A stretch of DNA of 64,000 bases from Prosthecochloris sp. (GCA_015482705.2 JADMLA020000028.1:1-64000); one strand, 5' to 3'; counted from the stretch's first letter, positions 44,243 through 54,521 are shown. Notes: generated from the sequence alone by a model not told the origin. Numbers and translations: made by a program.

Positions 44243-46628
44243 ATCCTCCAGATTTTACACACAGAATCGGGTCATAGTTAAATTTGTACAGCTTGTTCGT
44301 AGAAATAGTAAAGCACCTACCCCAAAAAGTACACGGAACCGGTATCTCGACATCGGCTTCGATGAAAACCGAAACATTATCGTGACATATTTCCAGTTTG
44401 ATGATACGATCTCTCCAGTGAACTTTGAATAACAAGCGCCTCCATCTTTTCGGCAACCAGGGTTTCAGTACAATCCTGTCAGACTTGAGTGTCAATCCAC
44501 CGAAACCTCTCACAACAGTTTGCCATGTACCACCTACAGCAGCCCCGTGTATTCCCAGTTCGGTGTTACCGTGTAAATCTTCCAGATCAACCAATGCCGT
44601 CCTCATGAAATACCGATACGCATGCTGGCGGTTTCCAACTGTAAGGCCGACCATCGCATGAGAACAATGACTGAGAGATGATTTATGCAACGCTCTTTTT
44701 TCATAAAAGTTGTAGTTGACCCGCTTGACCTCGTCACTGAAGGCATGAGGGAAAAGCAAAAACATCATCAGCACATCAGCCTGCTTTATCAATCGTGTCT
44801 TACTGATATTTCGATAGGTGATCCCCTGAGGAAGAACCGGCCCTCCTTTACGATCGTGTCGCGTTATCACATAATCCTTCAAATCGAAATAACCGTCGAA
44901 CTGTTCGATAAGTCCGGAAGAACTGTCGATGTTGAACTTAAGTCTGTTACTGATATCCATCCATTGACCGACTTCTGTTCGTTGCAGATCGAGTTGCTTG
45001 CACAATGCCGCAAACCCCTCAACGTCACGGTGACTGAAATATTCGAACAGAGTTGCTGCGAGCCTTAAATGCCATTTCACAAGGAAGTTGGTATAAGCAT
45101 TGTTATCCACATGTTCATGAAATTCGTCTGGCCCTATAACTGTTTTTATTTCGAATACTTCCCCTGATGCAGCAACACGGCTCGCCCAGAAACGTGCAGT
45201 TTGAAAAACCATTTCCAAAGCATACTCGAGCAAAAATTCTTCATCGCCGGTTACCCTGAAATACTGTTCCACGGCATAAATGACATCCGATACGATATGA
45301 TCCTCCTCTGCACCGGTATAGATAAGATTTATGGTTCTTTCAAGTTTCGATGCAAATCTCGGAGTGACATCTTCTCCGGTCGTAGCGGTTTCCCAGCCAT
45401 ATTTCGCTCCTTTGTAACCGGAACGCTCTGCATTCTTTATCGCACCGGGTAACGTTTCATACCGGTACATGAGCATGTTTTTCGCTATCTCGGGAAAATT
45501 GTAGAGATAGAACGGAAAAATAAAGATTTCCGTATCCCAGAAAACATGTCCGAGATATCCTTCAGAACTGAGAAATTTCGCCCCTATACTCCCTCGATGC
45601 CTCGGACCGTTTATCAGAAGCTGATACATATTGTAACGTATGGCCAGCTGTGCGTTGCGATCCCCTTCTATGACGATATCTGCCTGCTGCCAAGACTTTT
45701 TCCACAGTTTGATATGACTGGCAATTTCCCTGTAAGCCCCGTTGCGAAGATAGGATTTCAAACCACAGATAGTCCCGCTGAACATTCGTTCTTCCGGAAT
45801 CTCCCTGCTTGTATAGACTACAGCATATTTTTCAAACTCATAGGAAACACCTTTTTTCACATCCAGCGTCATCTCGCTGGTAAACTTCTCCCCATAGATC
45901 CTTGGCTCCCACGTAATGGCAGCCCTGTCACGATCGACAATTCGCCATGACGCTGCATTGGAAATACGTATGCCGTGCTCTCTGGTTTTCATCTCCAGAT
46001 ACATAAGGTCACGTCCGCGTTCGATACGTTCGAGGTGGAGGTGCTTGAGTTGTTCCCCCGGAAAAAATCCACGGTTGAGAACGTCTCCGTTCAAACCGCT
46101 TAGTATCCTAATCTTACCCGAAAAGTTTTCCGGTACAATCCTGACCCTCATATAACCCCAATGCACCTTATGCAGAAAAACAAGTTTTGTTGTCGCAAAC
46201 GTTACAATTTTTCCGTTTGGAAGTCGAAATCTTGATTTCCGATGAAGAATCCCTTTTCTCATATCGAGCATCTGCTCGTGACGAATCACTTTGCAATCCG
46301 GCAGGGAAACTTTCAGTCCATCGATCCACAACGAAACATCGGTCCAGACAGGACATTTTACCAACTCCTCGACGTCCGCTTCGGACCCGTCATATATTCC
46401 ATTGATATACATTCCCCTGTAACTGCCGGGCGGCAGTTCTTCCAGGCTACCTCTGATGTTGAGATAACCATTACCGATCGTCATCAACGTTTCGTTGACC
46501 TGCAACCGTTTCGGGCGATTGCTGTAACCGCTTCGTCTTAGAAGCCACTGCTTCGGCGAAAAGTCGAGCAGAAAAACAGGATCTTCTCTGAAACGGTCAT
46601 CACGGACATCGTCACTCTGCGTGTTCAT
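44199..46628 (-). CDS. Family 65 glycoside hydrolase/phosphorylase
   Basis: 809 residues. The architecture is that of GH65: an N-terminal beta-sandwich starting near NETLMTIGNGYLNIRGS, a linker, the (alpha/alpha)6 barrel from about residue 340, and a C-terminal sheet. The catalytic Glu is in GPDEFHEHVDNNAYTN, and the KRGPVLPQ-like segment KGGPVLPQG and the phosphate-site HSSLS-like KSSLSHC are present. Such enzymes phosphorolyse trehalose, maltose, kojibiose or nigerose to glucose 1-phosphate and a sugar, or hydrolyse them. The family is firm; the sugar is not. It overlaps the GT4 gene by 44 bases. An HAD phosphoglucomutase, often beside GH65 genes, is not seen. Confidence 0.87.
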   Translation of the reverse strand: MNTQSDDVRDDRFREDPVFLLDFSPKQWLLRRSGYSNRPKRLQVNETLMTIGNGYLNIRGSLEELPPGSYRGMYINGIYDGSEADVEELVKCPVWTDVSLWIDGLKVSLPDCKVIRHEQMLDMRKGILHRKSRFRLPNGKIVTFATTKLVFLHKVHWGYMRVRIVPENFSGKIRILSGLNGDVLNRGFFPGEQLKHLHLERIERGRDLMYLEMKTREHGIRISNAASWRIVDRDRAAITWEPRIYGEKFTSEMTLDVKKGVSYEFEKYAVVYTSREIPEERMFSGTICGLKSYLRNGAYREIASHIKLWKKSWQQADIVIEGDRNAQLAIRYNMYQLLINGPRHRGSIGAKFLSSEGYLGHVFWDTEIFIFPFYLYNFPEIAKNMLMYRYETLPGAIKNAERSGYKGAKYGWETATTGEDVTPRFASKLERTINLIYTGAEEDHIVSDVIYAVEQYFRVTGDEEFLLEYALEMVFQTARFWASRVAASGEVFEIKTVIGPDEFHEHVDNNAYTNFLVKWHLRLAATLFEYFSHRDVEGFAALCKQLDLQRTEVGQWMDISNRLKFNIDSSSGLIEQFDGYFDLKDYVITRHDRKGGPVLPQGITYRNISKTRLIKQADVLMMFLLFPHAFSDEVKRVNYNFYEKRALHKSSLSHCSHAMVGLTVGNRQHAYRYFMRTALVDLEDLHGNTELGIHGAAVGGTWQTVVRGFGGLTLKSDRIVLKPWLPKRWRRLLFKVHWRDRIIKLEICHDNVSVFIEADVEIPVPCTFWGRCFTISTNKLYKFNYDPILCVKSGGCDETPSHCANSAVD

Positions 46629-47070
46629 AGGTTCTCCAGATGCTCAAATCTGAAAAAAATACCGGTAACTGCACGTTTCAACGGGGGATGTTGCTACGAA
46701 AGAAACGAAGAGTATACTCGATGAGGATATGAAACTTTTCGTTTTTTCGTGTTTAGCTATAACAAAAATACCCTGCCTTATCGTTCCCACGGTCACTCCT
46801 TGTCCTTGTACGTCCTGTATACAGCACACAGAAACAATGCAAAAGAGAAAAAATCTTATGCAATAATTGCAGGTCGATATCATCTTGACACAAGCCAGGT
46901 GCATCGAGAGAAATCAGAATTTCAATCCCCGAAGGCTAAGCTCGAAAAAGCGATTAGGGAACATGACAGATTATTAGAGACATCCTGGCCATATGGTTCA
47001 TTCATTTTTTTGTTATAATTAGGGCTGAGTGTAACTGATTTGCTTTACAACTTTAACATCCACCCCGACT
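46629..47070. other. Gene-free stretch between GH65 and the LRR gene
   Basis: About 440 bases. Short open frames on both strands have no recognisable family. A perfect TATAAT lies at 47014-47019 on the plus strand, about 50 bases before the LRR gene and a possible -10 for it, though no good -35 stands 17 bases before it. A 10-base palindrome GAGTATACTC is at 46710-46719. Confidence 0.4.
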
Positions 47071-48273
47071 TTGAAACAGCATATATACAACAACTGCCCT
47101 GTCTGCAACTATCCTCTGACCGACCAAAGCGCTGTCTGTCCACGATGCGGAAACGATATTCTTGAGGACATTTCATCTCTTGATGAGCAATCACAGGAAA
47201 AGCATTGTAAAATCCTTGAAGAAAAAAAGGCTGACTGGTACACCCGATGTGTAGTCGACAAGCTGAATTGCTGCGAAATGCAGACACCAACACCAAATAA
47301 TGACGAAGATTTCACCTGCCATGTCACTGCAGAAAGAGGGGGAAAACTGATCGATGCGCCTGTTTTTTCATTGCCTCGCAAACAGCTTCTCCAGGATCGT
47401 TCAAAACGGCAGGAATGGTGGAACAAACTGAACACCGACTGGAAAGAGGTGGTGAAAGCCACGCTGAAACTTTCCGACCCCCCCTCTGATCAGGAGTTGC
47501 TCGATTTTTTCAATGTTACACATCTGAGATGTGATAACCGAAGAGTACACAGTCTTGCGCCATTACGTGTTCTGGAAAAATTGCAACAATTACGCTGCGA
47601 CGAATCCCCGATTGAAAGCCTTGAACCACTTAAAGATCTCAGAGCATTGCAGCGGCTTTATGCATTCGACTGCGACTTTTCCTCACTGGAACCTCTCAGC
47701 AACGTTACCAGTCTGAAATTGCTTTGGATATCCAGCACAGAGGTAAGCAGTCTCGCCCCAATTACGAATCTCGTCAATCTCGAAGAGCTTTATTGTTCTG
47801 AAACGGCGATAAACGATCTTTCACCGATTTCCGGATTGACCGAACTGGAAAAAATCAGCTGCTACAAAACCAACGTTTCCTCACTCGAGCCACTTGAAAA
47901 ACTTGAAAATCTTATAGAACTGGGCTTCAACAATACCCAAATCGATGACCTCTCGCCGCTCAGCGATTTGGAAAACCTTGAATATATCCGTTGCAGCCGG
48001 ACATCTATCGGCACTCTAGAACCCCTATCCGGGCTTATAAATCTCAGAGAACTGAGCTTCAATCAGACTCCGATCGATTCACTGGCCCCTCTTGCAGAAC
48101 TACCGGAACTCGAAGAAATTTCTTTTGCCAATACTGGAGTCACCTCGATCGCACCTCTGATGCATCTCGAAAATCTTGAGAAAATCGAGTTGTCGGCTGG
48201 CCAGATTGCCAGTGAAGAACTTGAACAGTTTCTCGAACTGCACCCCGACTGTGAAATCATATTGAAGCAATAA
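47071..48273 (+). CDS. Zinc-ribbon leucine-rich-repeat protein
   Basis: 400 residues from a TTG start. The N-terminus holds a CxxC...CxxC zinc ribbon (Cys9, Cys12, Cys23, Cys26). After a helical, charged region (about 30-150) come about ten leucine-rich repeats of about 22 residues in the SDS22/internalin style (xLxxLxxLxxLxxLxLxxNxIxxLxPL), for example VNLEELYCSETAINDLSPIS. There is no signal peptide, so it should be cytosolic and may bind a protein partner. A bidirectional terminator follows. Function unknown. Confidence 0.8.
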   Translation: MKQHIYNNCPVCNYPLTDQSAVCPRCGNDILEDISSLDEQSQEKHCKILEEKKADWYTRCVVDKLNCCEMQTPTPNNDEDFTCHVTAERGGKLIDAPVFSLPRKQLLQDRSKRQEWWNKLNTDWKEVVKATLKLSDPPSDQELLDFFNVTHLRCDNRRVHSLAPLRVLEKLQQLRCDESPIESLEPLKDLRALQRLYAFDCDFSSLEPLSNVTSLKLLWISSTEVSSLAPITNLVNLEELYCSETAINDLSPISGLTELEKISCYKTNVSSLEPLEKLENLIELGFNNTQIDDLSPLSDLENLEYIRCSRTSIGTLEPLSGLINLRELSFNQTPIDSLAPLAELPELEEISFANTGVTSIAPLMHLENLEKIELSAGQIASEELEQFLELHPDCEIILKQ

Positions 48274-48342
48274 GCAAAGGGACATACTTTGGCGGGATCA
48301 GGCCCCGGCATAATCGCTAACGCGCTAACGAGATTACCTGAC

Positions 48343-48383
48343 CAAAATAAAAGAGGCTGCCATTTTGTGACAGCCTCTTTTTG
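48343..48383. terminator. Bidirectional terminator
   Basis: Stem AAGAGGCTG (48351-48359) with CAGCCTCTT (48371-48379), plus two more pairs beyond a mismatch. A T-run follows on the plus strand (48378-48382) and an A-run precedes it on the left (48343-48352), so it can end both the LRR gene and the convergent oadB. Confidence 0.85.
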
Positions 48384-48397
48384 ATAATGCCAGCCCT

Positions 48398-49951
48398 CTA
48401 CAGAAAGACCGAAAGCAGAATTCCTGCAGCAACCGCAGAACCGATTACCCCGGCCACATTGGGTCCCATAGCGTGCATAAGCAAAAAATTATGAGGATCG
48501 GATTCCAGTCCCACCTTGTTTGAAACACGAGCGGCCATCGGTACGGCAGAGACCCCTGCAGAACCGATCAGAGGATTGATTTTCTGCTTGAGAAAGATAT
48601 TCATGAACTTGGCCATGATCACTCCGGAAGAAGTGCCGAAGGAAAAAGCGATAAGACCGAGCACGATGATACCGAGCGTTTCGAGGTTTAGAAACTTTTC
48701 GGCAGAGAGCTTGCTCCCGACACCGAGTCCGAGAAAAATTGTCACGATGTTGATCAAAGCGTTCTGGGTCGTGTCACTCAGACGATCTACGACACCACAC
48801 TCCTTCATCAGGTTGCCGAACATGAGAAAACCGATAAGAGGAGCCGCAGAAGGAAGAAGCAATGCACAGAGAATAATGACGATAACCGGAAAAAGAATTT
48901 TCTCACGCTTCGATACATAGCGAAGCTGACTCATCTTGATCGAACGTTCAGCTTCGCTGGTAAACAGCTTCATGATAGGCGGCTGTATAATCGGCACCAG
49001 AGCCATATAGGAATATGCCGCTACGGCGATACTGCCCAGAAGTTGTGGACTGAGCCTCGATGCAAGAAAAATGGATGTCGGACCATCCGCTCCTCCGATG
49101 ATACCTATCGAAGCTGCATCTTTCATTGAAAACTCGATACCGGGGACATACTGGGAAAGAAGAAGCGCACCTATCAACGTCGAAAAAATACCGAACTGTG
49201 CAGCTGCTCCCAGGAGTGCGGTTTTGGGATTTGCAATCATCGGACCGAAATCGGTCATCGCTCCCACACCCATGAAAATAATCAACGGAAACACTCCGGT
49301 CTCTATGCCCACATCATACACATAACGCAGAATTCCACCCTCGTCATTGATGTAGGCCAGCGGTATGTTCGATAAAACAGCCCCCATACCTATAGGAATA
49401 AGTAACAAAGGCTCAAATCCTTTGGCAATCCCCAGATAAATGAGCAAAGCACCTATACTGATCATAAACAAACGGCCAAAACCCTCCGTCCAGCTCAATC
49501 TGTTATCGTTGATCAATGCATAAATACCGGTGCTTTCCACAAGATTCCCAAAAACCTTTCCTATTGAAAGGCCTTCAGCTGTACTTTGCGATCCCTTTGC
49601 GCTGACAAGTAAGGGCTGCTTTTCGATCCTGAGCAGCTCGGTTCCTTGAGGAACACGAGTATACTTGGAATAAAGCTCAGGATGGATATAAACCAAACGC
49701 CCTGTTACACCTGAAGATACCGTTATTTTTTTATGCTCCTTATCGGCAAACAATCCGAGAAAATCACCAACATGAACCTCATCCCCCACCCGGAGAGTAC
49801 GACTGTCTTTGACGGGCACCGTGACAAGCTCCAGCTCCATAGGAGCTTGAAGCGTCACAATTCCCGCCTCGTTTTCAGTAAAGAAATCCTCAGCACGAGC
49901 CGTTGTGCCGAAAAAAACTACCGACAGCAGCACAAGAATGAACGTACGCAT
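48398..49951 (-). CDS. oadB: Oxaloacetate decarboxylase beta subunit with a periplasmic N-terminal domain
   Basis: 517 residues. The first 20 are a signal peptide. Residues about 28-110 resemble a barrel-sandwich (biotinyl/lipoyl-like) domain with [16 protein letters not shown] and [11 protein letters not shown] but no biotin lysine motif. The rest (about 150-517) is the polytopic beta subunit of the decarboxylase Na+ pump family, with [13 protein letters not shown], the Asn/Gly/Ser helix [15 protein letters not shown] and [17 protein letters not shown]. It decarboxylates carboxybiotin and pumps Na+ out. The signal and extra domain are not part of the usual 430-residue subunit. Confidence 0.88.
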   Translation of the reverse strand: MRTFILVLLSVVFFGTTARAEDFFTENEAGIVTLQAPMELELVTVPVKDSRTLRVGDEVHVGDFLGLFADKEHKKITVSSGVTGRLVYIHPELYSKYTRVPQGTELLRIEKQPLLVSAKGSQSTAEGLSIGKVFGNLVESTGIYALINDNRLSWTEGFGRLFMISIGALLIYLGIAKGFEPLLLIPIGMGAVLSNIPLAYINDEGGILRYVYDVGIETGVFPLIIFMGVGAMTDFGPMIANPKTALLGAAAQFGIFSTLIGALLLSQYVPGIEFSMKDAASIGIIGGADGPTSIFLASRLSPQLLGSIAVAAYSYMALVPIIQPPIMKLFTSEAERSIKMSQLRYVSKREKILFPVIVIILCALLLPSAAPLIGFLMFGNLMKECGVVDRLSDTTQNALINIVTIFLGLGVGSKLSAEKFLNLETLGIIVLGLIAFSFGTSSGVIMAKFMNIFLKQKINPLIGSAGVSAVPMAARVSNKVGLESDPHNFLLMHAMGPNVAGVIGSAVAAGILLSVFL

Positions 49952-50047
49952 AAATTTTTTTGATAAACCGTTAAACAGTTAAAAACCATGATCTTTGCCT
50001 GCCCCCCAGAAAGAGACAGGCGTTTTCATACCGTCAGCCAACTCCGC

Positions 50048-51877
50048 TTAAGCGATGAACATGAGCGTATCACCTGTAGCAACCGTATCTCCGGGGGACA
50101 CGTCAATGGAAATAACAGTACCGGATTTTGGCGCTTTTACCGGAGACTCCATCTTCATGGCCTCGATGACTAGGACATCATCACCTTCATTGACGTTATC
50201 TCCGACTTCGACTTCGATTGCAACAACATTTCCAGGCATTGCCGCTTCAACCGGAACGCCCTCACCTGTCGGCTCTTTTGACGCAGGAGTCGCCGCCGCA
50301 GCAGGGGTAACGGCCTGAACTGCTCCGCTCCCTTCAGCAACGGTCACATTATATGCCTTTCCGTCGACGGTAACCGTATAGTTTCCTGGAGAAGAAGACG
50401 ACTTCGATGCTGACGATTCGGTTTTTGTAGAAGCTTTCGTTTCCTGTTTGGCAGAAGCCGCAGCCTCGACATCCTTTTTATAACGAATCCCGAGTGGTGC
50501 ATCACCTTTGAGAAACGCTATTCCTTTCGCCCCACAGGTTGCCGAAATGAAAATGTTCTCATCGGTTGCAGGAAGACCTTCTTTTTCGAGAATTTTCTTG
50601 TTGTACTCGACACCGAGCTCAGGATTCCTATCGTTTATATCATGAACATCCTCTGTCGTCGGCTCGAGCGCGAGCTGCTCCGATGCGAGCTTTACAATTT
50701 CCGGATCAGGTACGGCCGGCGTTTTCCCGAAATAGCCAAGTACCATCTTACCATAGCTTTCCGTTATCTTTTTCCATTTTCCCTGTACGGTATTGGCAAA
50801 AGCCTGCTGGAAATAAAATTGTGAAACCGGTGTTACCGAAGAGCCGAAACCGCCTTTGGCGACGACTTCACGCATATTCCTTATAACCTCGGGGAAAAGA
50901 TGCAGCGAATTGTTATCGCGCATCATCTGCGTATTTGCCGTCAGCGCGCCGCCCGGCATGGGTGAAAACGGAATCAGAGGATTGACTTCTTTCGCTTCAG
51001 GAGGCATATAATATTTTTCCATCTGGTCGATAAACATCGCCTCGACCTCTATGATCTTCTCATGGTCGATATCCAGAGTATAATCGGTTCCGCGAAGACG
51101 ATGCCACATTGTCAGAAGATCGACTTCAGCCGTCCCCCCGCTCACCGGTGCCATAGACAGATCAATAATATCCGCACCGGCCTCGATTGCAGCGAAGTTA
51201 CAGGCAACCCCCATTCCGGCAGTATCGTGAGTGTGAAACTGAATAATCGTTTCCGGAGGCAGTATTTTCCGGGCACCTTTGATAGCATCGAAAACAATTC
51301 TTGGAGTTGTCGTCCCAGAAGCATCCTTGAATGCGACACTGTCGAACGGTATCCCTGCATCTAAAATTTCCTTGAGTCTATCGAGATAAAACTGCGGTGT
51401 ATGGCAGTATTTCTCATTCAGGCCGGGAGGAAGACCCATCAAAGCGATAACAACCTGATGTTTGACTCCGGCATTATGAATACACTGGCCAGAATACGCA
51501 AGATTACGAACATCCATCAACGCATCGAAATTCCGAATGGTTGTAATCCCGTGTTTCTTGAACATCTTAGCGTGAAGGTCGATGATATCACGTGACTGTG
51601 AAACCAATCCCACAACATTCGCACCTCTTGAAAGAGTCTGCAGGTTGATATCCGGCCCTACGACTTTCCGGGCTGCATCCATCATATCGAAAGCGTCTTC
51701 CTGGCAATAAAAATACAAGCTCTGGAAACGGGCACCTCCCCCGATTTCAAAGTTATCCGTACCTGCATCAACGGCTGCCTGAAGCACCGGCAGAAAATCA
51801 TCGGTTTTTACCCTTGCCCCGTAACAGGACTGAAACCCGTCACGAAAGGACACATCCATAAACTTTATCTTTTTCAT
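50048..51877 (-). CDS. oadA: Oxaloacetate decarboxylase alpha/biotin-carboxyl carrier subunit
   Basis: 609 residues. The carboxyltransferase domain starts with FMDVSFRDGFQSCYG (Asp13 of the metal site) and QFHTHDTAGMG (two metal His), with the lysine in SVAFKDASGT. A Ser/Thr/Lys-rich linker (about 470-500, SASKSSSSP) leads to the C-terminal biotin domain with EAMKMES (Lys575). It transfers CO2 from oxaloacetate, pyruvate or a related 2-oxoacid to biotin, for decarboxylation by OadB. The order minus-strand oadG, oadA, oadB gives a full pump. It could also act as a methylmalonyl-CoA-type subunit, but the carboxyltransferase domain fits oxaloacetate. Confidence 0.9.
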   Translation of the reverse strand: MKKIKFMDVSFRDGFQSCYGARVKTDDFLPVLQAAVDAGTDNFEIGGGARFQSLYFYCQEDAFDMMDAARKVVGPDINLQTLSRGANVVGLVSQSRDIIDLHAKMFKKHGITTIRNFDALMDVRNLAYSGQCIHNAGVKHQVVIALMGLPPGLNEKYCHTPQFYLDRLKEILDAGIPFDSVAFKDASGTTTPRIVFDAIKGARKILPPETIIQFHTHDTAGMGVACNFAAIEAGADIIDLSMAPVSGGTAEVDLLTMWHRLRGTDYTLDIDHEKIIEVEAMFIDQMEKYYMPPEAKEVNPLIPFSPMPGGALTANTQMMRDNNSLHLFPEVIRNMREVVAKGGFGSSVTPVSQFYFQQAFANTVQGKWKKITESYGKMVLGYFGKTPAVPDPEIVKLASEQLALEPTTEDVHDINDRNPELGVEYNKKILEKEGLPATDENIFISATCGAKGIAFLKGDAPLGIRYKKDVEAAASAKQETKASTKTESSASKSSSSPGNYTVTVDGKAYNVTVAEGSGAVQAVTPAAAATPASKEPTGEGVPVEAAMPGNVVAIEVEVGDNVNEGDDVLVIEAMKMESPVKAPKSGTVISIDVSPGDTVATGDTLMFIA

Positions 51878-51935
51878 GAGCCTTTCTTTTCGTGATTCGT
51901 AATAAATTATTGGTTAGAAAGTAATCGGCGCGAAG

Positions 51936-52211
51936 TCACCTGTTTCTGTGCGCATGAACCGCTGCAGAAATCACCGCCGTTATCCTGCCTGGATCTTCTC
52001 CACCTTCTGTAACAAGAGCCGGACCGGATATCTTTTTTGAATTCTTTTTCTTTCTTTTCGCAGCCTCTGCCTCGAGCAACCGCTGTTCTTCCTGCAATGC
52101 ATGATCCTTGAGAAGCCATGAAAGCCCTGATATCAAGACATTCAACAGAAGCAGGAAAAGAAAAACAACAACCATTCCCACAACCATAAGAATTAAGCCG
52201 TCGGTAATCAT
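51936..52211 (-). CDS. oadG: Oxaloacetate decarboxylase gamma-type small membrane subunit
   Basis: 91 residues. A single N-terminal membrane helix, GLILMVVGMVVVFLFLLLLN, with the GMxxVF pattern of OadG, is followed by a Lys/Glu-rich cytosolic tail and a final Ala/His-rich bit (AVISAAVHAHRNR). OadG holds the alpha subunit to the membrane beta subunit and its tail can bind Zn. It lies 58 bases before oadA on the same strand. Confidence 0.8.
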   Translation of the reverse strand: MITDGLILMVVGMVVVFLFLLLLNVLISGLSWLLKDHALQEEQRLLEAEAAKRKKKNSKKISGPALVTEGGEDPGRITAVISAAVHAHRNR

Positions 52212-52269
52212 AAAATGTGAGGTGTTGATTATTAAGGAGATTATTGCTCAGTGTGAGAAACATTCATGT

Positions 52270-52737
52270 TCAGGAGTAATCTTGCATCGCCTTGTCGGCG
52301 GCATTCTGCTTAACCAGCAAAACCGGAATATCGAGGGCATGAAACACGGCTTCAGCGACGCTACCCATGAGAATACGGGTCAGACCGCTTCTCCCATGGG
52401 AACCCATAACCAAAAGATCTGCCCCCCAAGCATTACTTTGTTCAATAATTTCATCATAGGGATTTCCTCTGAGTATGAGAATATCGGCTGAAAGCCCTTT
52501 TTTCTTTTCTTCCATCAAAAGCTTTCTGAACTCTTCGGAAACCACCTCTGCCTTACCGCCTTTTTTGGAGACACCGTAACTGTAAGCTGTTTTTTCGGCT
52601 ATGTTTTCAGGTTGCATGATATGAAGAAAACGCACATGAGCACCGACTTTTCGGCCAAGCTCGATTGCATACCGTACTGCTTTGTCTGAAGTTTTCGAAT
52701 AGTCGGTAGGGCATAGAATTTTAGACAACTGTATCAT
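52270..52737 (-). CDS. Universal stress protein
   Basis: 155 residues with a Rossmann-like UspA fold. It starts SKILCPTDYSKTSDKAVRYA, and the ATP-binding G-2X-G-9X-G(S) motif is GSHGRSGLTRILMGSVAEA. It probably binds ATP and helps survival under stress. It precedes oadG on the same strand by 58 bases, so it may be co-transcribed with the decarboxylase pump. Confidence 0.9.
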   Translation of the reverse strand: MIQLSKILCPTDYSKTSDKAVRYAIELGRKVGAHVRFLHIMQPENIAEKTAYSYGVSKKGGKAEVVSEEFRKLLMEEKKKGLSADILILRGNPYDEIIEQSNAWGADLLVMGSHGRSGLTRILMGSVAEAVFHALDIPVLLVKQNAADKAMQDYS

Positions 52738-52922
52738 GCAGGGTCAATCTTTTTTGTTTTGTTTGCAAACTTGCGCAACAATGAACTATTACTTTTATCC
52801 CTTTTTCTCACTGCCGTTAAAGCACAGTTTGTTATTTTAATAAACCTTGAATCTACAATAATTTTTATGATTAAACCAGCCGTTATCCTTATCGTTCACG
52901 AAAAAGAAACACTTGCTGGCAT

Positions 52923-54521
52923 ATGCCTGAAAGGTGTCCCAACAAACACATGACTACTGTCGAAAATGCTCTTCGAAACCCTGAAGCTTATCCTCATCGG
53001 GTCGAAGATATCGCTATCGTCGAAACACATATCTCACTCGTTTTTCTAACAGGCACATATGCCTATAAAATCAAAAAGGCAGTCAACCTCGGATTTCTGG
53101 ATTTTTCTACACTTGAAAAACGGAGACATTTCTGCCACGAAGAACTCCAACGCAATAAAAGGCTGTGTAGTGAGATATATCTCGATGTGGTTCCTGTCAC
53201 ACAAGAGGCCGGTACGATAAAAGTCGGAGGAGAAGGCAGAATTGTCGACTATGCTGTAAAAATGGTACAGTTCGACCGTGAACTTGAACTGGATACCCTC
53301 CTTAGACAAGGGAAAATCACAAGCAGACAGATAGCCGAAATAAGCAACATCGTCGCTGCATTCCACGATTCGACTCGTGTAGCCGAGCCAGATACTCCGT
53401 ACGGCCGCCCTGAAATCATCATAAAACCCATACGTGACAACTTTACCGAAGCCGAACGTCTGACTAAGGATCAACAGGAACAAAAACAGCTTGAAAAACT
53501 CAAACAATGGACTGAAAAAGAATACAAGCGGCTCATGCCGGAGTTCTTATTCCGGAAATCCAAAGGAGCGATACGAGAGTGTCATGGTGATATGCATACA
53601 GGAAATATGGTACTCTGGAAAGGAAAGGTGATGATTTTCGACTGTATCGAATTCAACCCGTTTCTCAGCACGATTGATGTTTTCAGTGAAATAGCGTTTT
53701 TGGTCATGGACCTTGAGCATAGCAACCACAAAGAACATGCATCGAGCTTTCTCAACCGCTACCTTTCACTGACCGGAGATTACAAAGGGCTCGCCCTTTT
53801 AAGATTCTATAAAACATACAGGGCGATGGTGCGAGCGAAAGTCACCGCCATACGCCATCTTCAAGAAAAAAATCAACACGAAAAAGAAAAAACACTTACC
53901 GAGCACCGCTCCTATATTTCGACGGCACTCTCCTATATCACACCAGCACCATTTGGACTGGTCCTCACCTGCGGAGTTTCCGGAAGCGGCAAAACCACCG
54001 TGGCCAAGAAACTCATATCACGGATGCCCGCAATACATGTTCGTTCGGATATAGAAAGAAAAAGACTGTTCGGGCTCAAGCCTCTCGAAAAAAGCGACCC
54101 GGAGAAAAACAAGGCGATGTACTCAGCTCAAAGCTCGAAGAGAACATATTCGAAACTACACAACATAGCCGGAACATGTCTGGAGAACAGCTACCCGGTC
54201 ATCATCGATGCAACGTTTCTGAATGAGGATGAACGGAAACGTTTCGTCAGTTTAGGAGAACAAAAAAACATTCCCGTCGTCATCCTTCATTGCCATGCTC
54301 CCGAAAAACTTCTCGAAAAACGAGTCGGCGAACGACAGACTGCAGGCAACGATCCGTCAGAAGCTGATAAAACCATACTCCGTCGACAGATCCGGCGTTT
54401 CTTACCATTTTCAGCCACGGAACAGCACAGAACGATCACCATCGACACATCATCCCTTTCATCGATAGAGAAAGGCATTGCAGAAACAGTGCGTCGCATA
54501 CAGGGTGAAAATAGAGTTTAG
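52923..54521 (+). CDS. Fusion of an aminoglycoside-phosphotransferase-like kinase and a P-loop ATPase
   Basis: 532 residues (a start at the Met at 52950 gives 523). The N-terminal 330 residues have an APH/choline-kinase fold: [18 protein letters not shown] (nucleotide Lys), [12 protein letters not shown] (catalytic HGDxHxxN) and IFDCIEFNP (metal Asp). From about residue 345 a separate P-loop kinase starts with [15 protein letters not shown] and [10 protein letters not shown]. Such APH-AAA fusions are widespread in bacteria. Their substrates are not established; phosphorylation of a small molecule is likely. It lies alone in plus orientation and its stop overlaps the end of the convergent iron-transporter gene by 4 bases. 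Confidence 0.8.
   Translation: MPERCPNKHMTTVENALRNPEAYPHRVEDIAIVETHISLVFLTGTYAYKIKKAVNLGFLDFSTLEKRRHFCHEELQRNKRLCSEIYLDVVPVTQEAGTIKVGGEGRIVDYAVKMVQFDRELELDTLLRQGKITSRQIAEISNIVAAFHDSTRVAEPDTPYGRPEIIIKPIRDNFTEAERLTKDQQEQKQLEKLKQWTEKEYKRLMPEFLFRKSKGAIRECHGDMHTGNMVLWKGKVMIFDCIEFNPFLSTIDVFSEIAFLVMDLEHSNHKEHASSFLNRYLSLTGDYKGLALLRFYKTYRAMVRAKVTAIRHLQEKNQHEKEKTLTEHRSYISTALSYITPAPFGLVLTCGVSGSGKTTVAKKLISRMPAIHVRSDIERKRLFGLKPLEKSDPEKNKAMYSAQSSKRTYSKLHNIAGTCLENSYPVIIDATFLNEDERKRFVSLGEQKNIPVVILHCHAPEKLLEKRVGERQTAGNDPSEADKTILRRQIRRFLPFSATEQHRTITIDTSSLSSIEKGIAETVRRIQGENRV

Noticed and set aside
46749..47018. Plus-strand frame of 89 codons in the gap before the LRR gene
   Set aside because: No family, poor composition and no ribosome-binding site.
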